Shown here: positions 59,504-64,000 of the stretch, piece after piece | How positions within the stretch are numbered: the stretch's first letter is position 1 | Layout: every line of letters starts with the position of its first letter | Assembly (NCBI RefSeq): GCF_009789555.1 | Contig: NZ_CP046902.1 | Location: 2,310,001-2,374,000, forward strand | Source of the DNA: Stutzerimonas stutzeri | Lineage (GTDB): Bacteria > Pseudomonadota > Gammaproteobacteria > Pseudomonadales > Pseudomonadaceae | Direction of reading: 5' to 3' | DNA: 64,000 nucleotides | Position numbers and translations under genes: made by a program | Notes under the pieces: generated by a model | Told to the model about the DNA's origin: nothing | Databases searched by the model: none | What the model saw: only the letters and a program-made list of their open reading frames with translations

Positions 59504-61459
59504 ATGACTGCTGCGTCCCTGTATCCCGTGAAACCGGAAGTTGCGGCTCGGTCGCTGACCGACGAGGCCGCCTACAAAGCCATGTATCAACAATCGGTGG
59601 TCAACCCAGACGGCTTCTGGCGTGAGCAGGCGGAGCGGATCGACTGGATCAAACCCTTTTCGAGGGTCAAGCAGACCTCCTTTGACGATCATCATGTCGA
59701 TATCAAGTGGTTTGCCGATGGCACCCTGAACGTGTCGGCCAATTGCCTGGATCGTCACCTGGAAACGCGGGGTGACGAGGTCGCGATCATCTGGGAAGGC
59801 GATGATCCGTCGGACCAGCGCAAAATCACCTATCGCGAGTTGCATCACGAGGTCAGCAAATTCGCCAACGCCTTGCGCGGGCAGGATGTCCACAGGGGCG
59901 ACGTCGTCACCATCTATATGCCGATGATTCCCGAGGTCGCGGTAGCGATGCTGGCGTGTGCGCGCATTGGGGCCATTCACTCGGTGGTATTCGGCGGCTT
60001 CTCCCCGGAGGCCCTGGCCGGACGGATCATCGATGGCAGCTCGAAGGTGGTGATCACCGCCGACGAAGGGTTGCGTGGCGGCCGGAAGATCCCGCTGAAA
60101 TCCAATGTGGACGAGGCGCTGACCAATCCGCAAACCAGCTGCGTACAGAAGATCATTGTGGTGCGCCGTACCGGTGGCGACATCCGGTGGCACCCGCACC
60201 GTGATATCTGGTACGACGATCTGATGCGCGTGGCCGGCGACGTGTGCGCGCCCAAGGAGATGGGCGCGGAGGAGCCGCTGTTCATCCTCTACACCTCGGG
60301 CTCAACCGGCAAACCCAAGGGCGTGATGCACACCTCGGGCGGCTACCTGCTTTACGCCGCGCTGACGCACGAGCGCGTCTTCGACTATCGTCCCGGCGAG
60401 GTCTACTGGTGCACCGCCGACGTGGGCTGGATCACCGGCCACAGCTACATCATCTATGGGCCGTTGGCCAATGGCGCGACGACGCTGATGTTCGAAGGCG
60501 TGCCCAACTATCCCGATGTGACGCGCATCGGCAAGATCATCGACAAGCACAAGGTCAACATCCTGTATACCGCGCCCACGGCGATACGCGCGATGATGGC
60601 CGAGGGCAGCGCGGCGATGGAGGGGGCCGATGGTTCGAGCCTGCGCCTGCTCGGCTCCGTCGGTGAGCCGATCAATCCGGAAGCCTGGCATTGGTATTAC
60701 GAGACCGTCGGAAAATCGCGCTGCCCGATCGTCGACACCTGGTGGCAGACCGAAACGGGCGGCATCCTCATCAGCCCGCTGCCTGGCGCGACCGGGCTGA
60801 AACCGGGTTCGGCGACACGGCCGTTCTTCGGCGTGGTGCCGGGGTTGGTGGATAATCTCGGCAATCTGCTCGAAGGCCCGACCGAGGGAAATCTGGTCAT
60901 CCTCGATTCCTGGCCGGGACAGATGCGCAGTATCTATCGCGACCACGACCGCTTCGTCGATACCTACTTCAAGACCTTCCGCGGCATGTATTTCACCGGA
61001 GACGGCGCGCGCCGGGATGAGGACGGTTATTACTGGATCACTGGGCGGGTGGACGATGTACTGAACGTTTCCGGTCACCGCATGGGGACGGCGGAAATCG
61101 AGAGCGCGATGGTGGCGCACCGCAAGGTGGCCGAAGCGGCGGTCGTCGGTGTGCCGCATCCGCTCAAGGGCCAGGGTATCTACGTGTACGTGACCCTGCT
61201 GGCGGGCGAGGAGCCGTCCGACCAGTTGCGCCAGGAGCTGCAACAGTGGGTGCGCAAGGAGATCGGGCCGATTGCCGTGCCGGATGTGATCCAGTGGGCG
61301 CCAGGTTTGCCGAAGACGCGTTCGGGCAAGATCATGCGGCGCATCCTGCGCAAGATCGCCACCGACGAGTACGACGCGCTAGGCGATATCTCGACGCTGG
61401 CCGATCCTGGCGTGGTGCCGCAGTTGATCGAAACCCACAAGCAGATGCGCCTGCGTTGA
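59504..61459 (+). CDS. acsA: Acetyl-coenzyme A synthetase
   Basis: Activates acetate to acetyl-CoA through acetyl-AMP. The 651-residue protein matches Pseudomonas AcsA closely: YTSGSTGKPKG (P-loop), WWQTETGG, the GDGARRDEDGYYWITGRVDDVLNVSGHR hinge, and the C-terminal PKTRSGKIMRRILRKIA with the lysine that is regulated by acetylation. GAGG lies 9 bases before the ATG at 59504; a TTG two codons earlier is less likely. Confidence 0.96.
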   Translation: MTAASLYPVKPEVAARSLTDEAAYKAMYQQSVVNPDGFWREQAERIDWIKPFSRVKQTSFDDHHVDIKWFADGTLNVSANCLDRHLETRGDEVAIIWEGDDPSDQRKITYRELHHEVSKFANALRGQDVHRGDVVTIYMPMIPEVAVAMLACARIGAIHSVVFGGFSPEALAGRIIDGSSKVVITADEGLRGGRKIPLKSNVDEALTNPQTSCVQKIIVVRRTGGDIRWHPHRDIWYDDLMRVAGDVCAPKEMGAEEPLFILYTSGSTGKPKGVMHTSGGYLLYAALTHERVFDYRPGEVYWCTADVGWITGHSYIIYGPLANGATTLMFEGVPNYPDVTRIGKIIDKHKVNILYTAPTAIRAMMAEGSAAMEGADGSSLRLLGSVGEPINPEAWHWYYETVGKSRCPIVDTWWQTETGGILISPLPGATGLKPGSATRPFFGVVPGLVDNLGNLLEGPTEGNLVILDSWPGQMRSIYRDHDRFVDTYFKTFRGMYFTGDGARRDEDGYYWITGRVDDVLNVSGHRMGTAEIESAMVAHRKVAEAAVVGVPHPLKGQGIYVYVTLLAGEEPSDQLRQELQQWVRKEIGPIAVPDVIQWAPGLPKTRSGKIMRRILRKIATDEYDALGDISTLADPGVVPQLIETHKQMRLR

Positions 61460-61472
61460 GCTGAGCCCATCC

Positions 61473-61502
61473 GCGGCGCCCGGCGTTCCGGTCGGGCGCC
61501 GC
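61473..61502. terminator. Hairpin between convergent acsA and mscS-like genes
   Basis: A perfect 10-bp GC stem (GCGGCGCCCG / CGGGCGCCGC) with a ten-base loop fills the short gap between the convergent genes. There is no T-run on either side. Confidence 0.45.
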
Positions 61503-61506
61503 CGCG

Positions 61507-62631
61507 TCAGCCGTTTGGCACCGCGCTCGGGGCGTCCTGGTTGGCTGCCGGCTTTTCCTGCGGCATGCCGGCCACGGTCAGCTCGGGAAAACTGCCGCCG
61601 ATGAACTCCACGCTGCGGGTCGGGAAGGCGAACTGCACCTCCATCTCGCGCAGTCCGTCGAGCAGCTGCAGATTGATCTCCTGCTGGGTATCCATGTACG
61701 CGTTGTAGTCCGAGACCTGCATGATGTAGACGACCTCGAACGTCAGCTGGCTGTCGTCGAAAGCGAGGAAGTGCGCGCGGTCGAATTTGGCATTGTCCAG
61801 GCCGTCGACGATTCGCTTGACCAGCGCCGAAACCTCACGGACCTTAGCCGATGGCGTGTTGTAGGTGATGCCGAACTTGAACACGATGCGCCGTGTGTTC
61901 ATTCGCTTGTAGTTATGCAGCGTCTGCTTGAGCAGGTCGGCGTTGGCACAGACGATCTGCTCGCCGCTCAGCGCGCGGATGCGTGTGGTCTTCAGGCCGA
62001 TGTGCTCGATGTTGCCCGCAACGTCGCCGAACACGACGAAGTCGCCGATTTCGAAGGGCTTGTCGACGCCAATCGACAACGAGGCGAAGACGTCACTGAG
62101 CAGCGTCTGCACCGCCAGCGCGATGGCGATACCGCCGACGCCGAGGCTGGCGACCATGGCGGTGATATCCACGCCGAGGTTGGCGAGGATCGAAAGCAGC
62201 ATCATCGTCCAGATGACGATGCGGATCATGATGCCGATGATCGTCGTGGTGACCGGATTGCGCGCTTTGCCGTCGCGATTCAGGCTTTCCATCCACAGGC
62301 GAACGGCAGTGTCCATCCACAGCGCGATCTGAAAGGCGAGGGCGATGAACCAGCCATGCGACATGGCCGCTTCCCAGCGATCCGGCAGCTCGACCACTTT
62401 CAAGGCGATCAGTACGGAAAGCGCGATCAACAACAAATGGCTGGTGCGGCTGAGCATTTCCGCCGCGATGGCGACGAAGCCGCTGCGTGAGCCTTTGCTC
62501 ATCTTGCGCAGGCGGTTGGTGATGACCCTCACGAGGGTCTGCAGGACGAGATAGCTGACAAGGGTGACGCCAGTGATTATGGCGATGTTGATCCAAAGCC
62601 TTTCGTTCAACACCACATCCCAATTCATCAA
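61507..62631 (-). CDS. MscS family mechanosensitive channel
   Basis: A small-conductance channel protein of 374 residues. Five hydrophobic segments precede the pore-lining helix with its Gly/Ala pattern (DITAMVASLGVGGIAIALAVQTLLSDVFASLSIGVDKPF, about residues 155-193). The beta domain motif follows (FEIGDFVVFGDVAGNIEHIGLKTTRIRALSGEQIVCANADLL). A short Pro/Ala-rich tail ends the protein. Confidence 0.92.
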   Translation of the reverse strand: MMNWDVVLNERLWINIAIITGVTLVSYLVLQTLVRVITNRLRKMSKGSRSGFVAIAAEMLSRTSHLLLIALSVLIALKVVELPDRWEAAMSHGWFIALAFQIALWMDTAVRLWMESLNRDGKARNPVTTTIIGIMIRIVIWTMMLLSILANLGVDITAMVASLGVGGIAIALAVQTLLSDVFASLSIGVDKPFEIGDFVVFGDVAGNIEHIGLKTTRIRALSGEQIVCANADLLKQTLHNYKRMNTRRIVFKFGITYNTPSAKVREVSALVKRIVDGLDNAKFDRAHFLAFDDSQLTFEVVYIMQVSDYNAYMDTQQEINLQLLDGLREMEVQFAFPTRSVEFIGGSFPELTVAGMPQEKPAANQDAPSAVPNG

Positions 62632-62768
62632 TTCGAGTCCTCCGGTCTATGCGCGGGCCAGGCGCTGAAGCGGTAGCTCCTTTTTCAGTAGCCACCGCAG
62701 CACATTAGTTCCGCGATAAACGAAGGGGGGATGAGGCGGGAGCGGCGCAGCGGATGTGGATCGCCTCG

Positions 62769-63122
62769 TCAGTGCGACGCAATCACGGCCTTGAGGTCCT
62801 GATAGCCGCCCGCGTTGACGACGTGGGTGTAGCCCAGGTCCAGCAGTAGATCCTGGGCGGCGGCCGAGCGACGACCGCTGCGGCAGTAGAGGACGACGGG
62901 CGTGTCCTTGTTCGGTGCGACGCTGGCGATGCGCTCGGCCAGATGCTGGGGCTCGATGCGCGTTGCGCCGGGCAGGGCGCCTTCGGCGTATTCCGGCGCC
63001 GTGCGAACGTCGATCAGGATGCTGTCGGCGCGTTGCAGGGCGGCCAGGGCGGCTGGCTGATCGATCTCGGCGGCGACCGCACCGGTGGTCATCGCGATCA
63101 ACATCAAAAACACGCGGTACAT
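62769..63122 (-). CDS. Periplasmic rhodanese-like protein
   Basis: A single-domain sulfurtransferase-like protein of 117 residues. The signal peptide is short (MYRVFLMLIAMTTGAVAA), then LIDVRTAPEYAEGALPGATRIEP and the active-site loop VVLYCRSGRRS with the catalytic cysteine. Exported single-domain rhodaneses like this are common in Pseudomonas; the substrate is unknown. Confidence 0.9.
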   Translation of the reverse strand: MYRVFLMLIAMTTGAVAAEIDQPAALAALQRADSILIDVRTAPEYAEGALPGATRIEPQHLAERIASVAPNKDTPVVLYCRSGRRSAAAQDLLLDLGYTHVVNAGGYQDLKAVIASH

Positions 63123-63153
63123 AAGCGTTCGCCCCTTATCTCGTCTCGAAGGC

Positions 63154-63249
63154 TCAGCTTACCAGACGGGTCAGATTGGGCAGGATCAGGATGACCGCCG
63201 TGGCGAACAGAATCATGGTGGCCTGTCTGACTTTCTTGTGCTTGAACAT
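63154..63249 (-). CDS. Possible 31-residue single-span membrane protein
   Basis: A short ATG frame encodes a basic N-terminus (MFKHKKVRQA) followed by one hydrophobic helix (TMILFATAVILILPNL) and RLVS. This has the layout of known bacterial membrane microproteins. No strong ribosome site is visible, and no family was recognised. It lies 31 bases upstream of the rhodanese gene on the same strand. Confidence 0.4.
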   Translation of the reverse strand: MFKHKKVRQATMILFATAVILILPNLTRLVS

Positions 63250-63800
63250 GGGCGCGGCCTTTTGTGTTCGGGTGCGAGGTTCGGCTGTTCGGGCAATCCG
63301 TCGCGCCTTGCTGGCGACGCTGTTGCCTTTGGTCGATCCGATGCACAGCCGGGGGCGCGGCGACGCAGGTCTGATCCGCTTTACCGTCGTGCGCTCGGCC
63401 CGGCAATCGTTCTCCTTGATGGACGTCTCATCTGCTCCAAGCAATATATGAGCCAGCACATACCTGGCCGCCCGCCCGCCGGTAGAAGAGGGCCGCGTTT
63501 CGCAAGCGGCGACCTGTTTTCGCCGGGCGTGCCGCGCCTGCGCCGTTGGACCGCTGGTCAGAACGGCCGTATCGCGGCCACGGACAGTCCGATGATGGGG
63601 GGCGTGGTCGTCGAACTCGACCGAATGATGGATCGAATGGAAACGTCGACTTCCGGAACGAGCTGGGACGCGGGTGAAAACGGAACATGTCGGTAACGCG
63701 CCGAGCTGCGTGCGGCAGCCGTAGCGGAGCCCTTGGCAGGGCGGTGCGTCCAATCCAGAGGCGTTGTGCGCGAGGGGCATTTCCCGGCGTCAGAAACGAC
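63250..63800. other. Gene-free interval before tRNA-Ser
   Basis: About 550 bases in which I see no supported gene, RNA or REP copy. Open frames here have no recognisable products or ribosome sites. Confidence 0.35.
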
Positions 63801-63822
63801 AAAGCCCCGATGGTCGGGGCTT
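63801..63822 (-). terminator. Terminator of tRNA-Ser
   Basis: On the minus strand AAGCCCCGA-CCA-TCGGGGCTT followed by TGTCGTTT forms a strong hairpin with a moderately T-rich tail, 15 bases after the tRNA. Confidence 0.7.
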
Positions 63823-63837
63823 CGCGTATTTCGAGTC

Positions 63838-63927
63838 TGGCGGTGAGGGTGGGATTCGAACCCACGATACGATTTCTCGTATACACACTTTCCAGGCGTG
63901 CTCCTTCAACCGCTCGGACACCTCACC
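63838..63927 (-). tRNA. tRNA-Ser (GGA)
   Basis: A 90-base class II tRNA on the minus strand: acceptor stem GGTGAGG/CCTCACC, anticodon GGA in CCTGGAAAG, a long variable arm (TATACGAGAAATCGTATC), T arm GGGTTCGAATCCC and an encoded CCA end. Confidence 0.97.
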
Positions 63928-63962
63928 GGATCTCGACGGGTTGATGTCCGTCGAGGCGCGCT

Positions 63963-63991
63963 AATGTAGCCGAACAGCTTACGGATGGCAA
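63963..63991 (-). promoter_or_regulatory. Sigma-70 promoter of tRNA-Ser
   Basis: On the minus strand TTGCCA (63986-63991) and TACATT (63963-63968) are 17 bases apart and are followed by a GC-rich discriminator (AGCGCGCC). A perfect hairpin (CTCGACGG / CCGTCGAG, 63932-63955) lies in the leader just before the tRNA. Confidence 0.65.
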
Positions 63992-64000
63992 AAAGTTTTT

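Overview
The window is a GC-rich chromosomal segment from a gammaproteobacterium of Pseudomonas sensu lato. FleQ, AcsA, WbpM, AlaA, EF-P/EarP and the ihfB-wzz...wbpM gene order are all Pseudomonas-like. The dominant palindromic repeat (GTGGGAGGC head, GGCGAA tail) makes a Stutzerimonas-like lineage plausible, but that placement is inference.

Layout. 1-3.5 kb: end of the cytochrome c maturation operon (ccmF, ccmG, ccmH, ccmI). 3.5-9 kb: a lipoprotein, fliT and the flagellar master regulators fleQ and fleSR, with a sigma-54 promoter before fleS. 9-19.5 kb: housekeeping and redox genes (tpm, htpX, alaA, msrB, a glutathione peroxidase, an AAA ATPase, a GST, a ZIP transporter, an FAD oxidoreductase) and tRNA-Glu/tRNA-Gly. 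20-29 kb: the 4.5S RNA gene, earP-efp (EF-P keeps Arg32, the rhamnosylation site), a DASS transporter, class II DAHP synthase, a polyamine-synthase-like protein and a DEAD-box helicase. 29-30.3 kb: a REP-associated tyrosine transposase (RAYT) between two REP arrays. 30.4-51.8 kb: ihfB, then an O-antigen locus. It has two wzz paralogues split by a REP array, a beta-CASP metallo-hydrolase, wbpA-wbpB-wbpD-wbpE, an AT-rich block with wzx, wzy and glycosyltransferases, then a PglC-like initiating transferase, a PglD-like acetyltransferase, an aminotransferase and wbpM. 52-57 kb: an HMG-CoA-lyase-like enzyme, a class III CoA-transferase, a LysR regulator and a TRAP solute-binding protein. 57-64 kb: a DUF2254 membrane protein, acsA, an MscS channel, a periplasmic rhodanese, a possible 31-residue membrane protein and tRNA-Ser.

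The O-antigen genes predict a repeat unit started on a bacillosamine-type sugar (WbpM dehydratase, aminotransferase, PglD-like acetylation, PglC-like transfer) that also contains a 2,3-diacetamido-glucuronic acid made by WbpA/B/E/D. Wzx flips it, Wzy polymerises it and Wzz sets chain length.

The most unusual features are roughly 55-60 REP copies in eight arrays, each with its own linker, around a resident RAYT; array growth that has duplicated the 3' ends of adjacent genes; an in-frame repeat insertion in the metallo-hydrolase; an apparently chimeric glycosyltransferase; and a T7 tract at the wzy start where loss of one T would supply an ATG coupled to the wzx stop.
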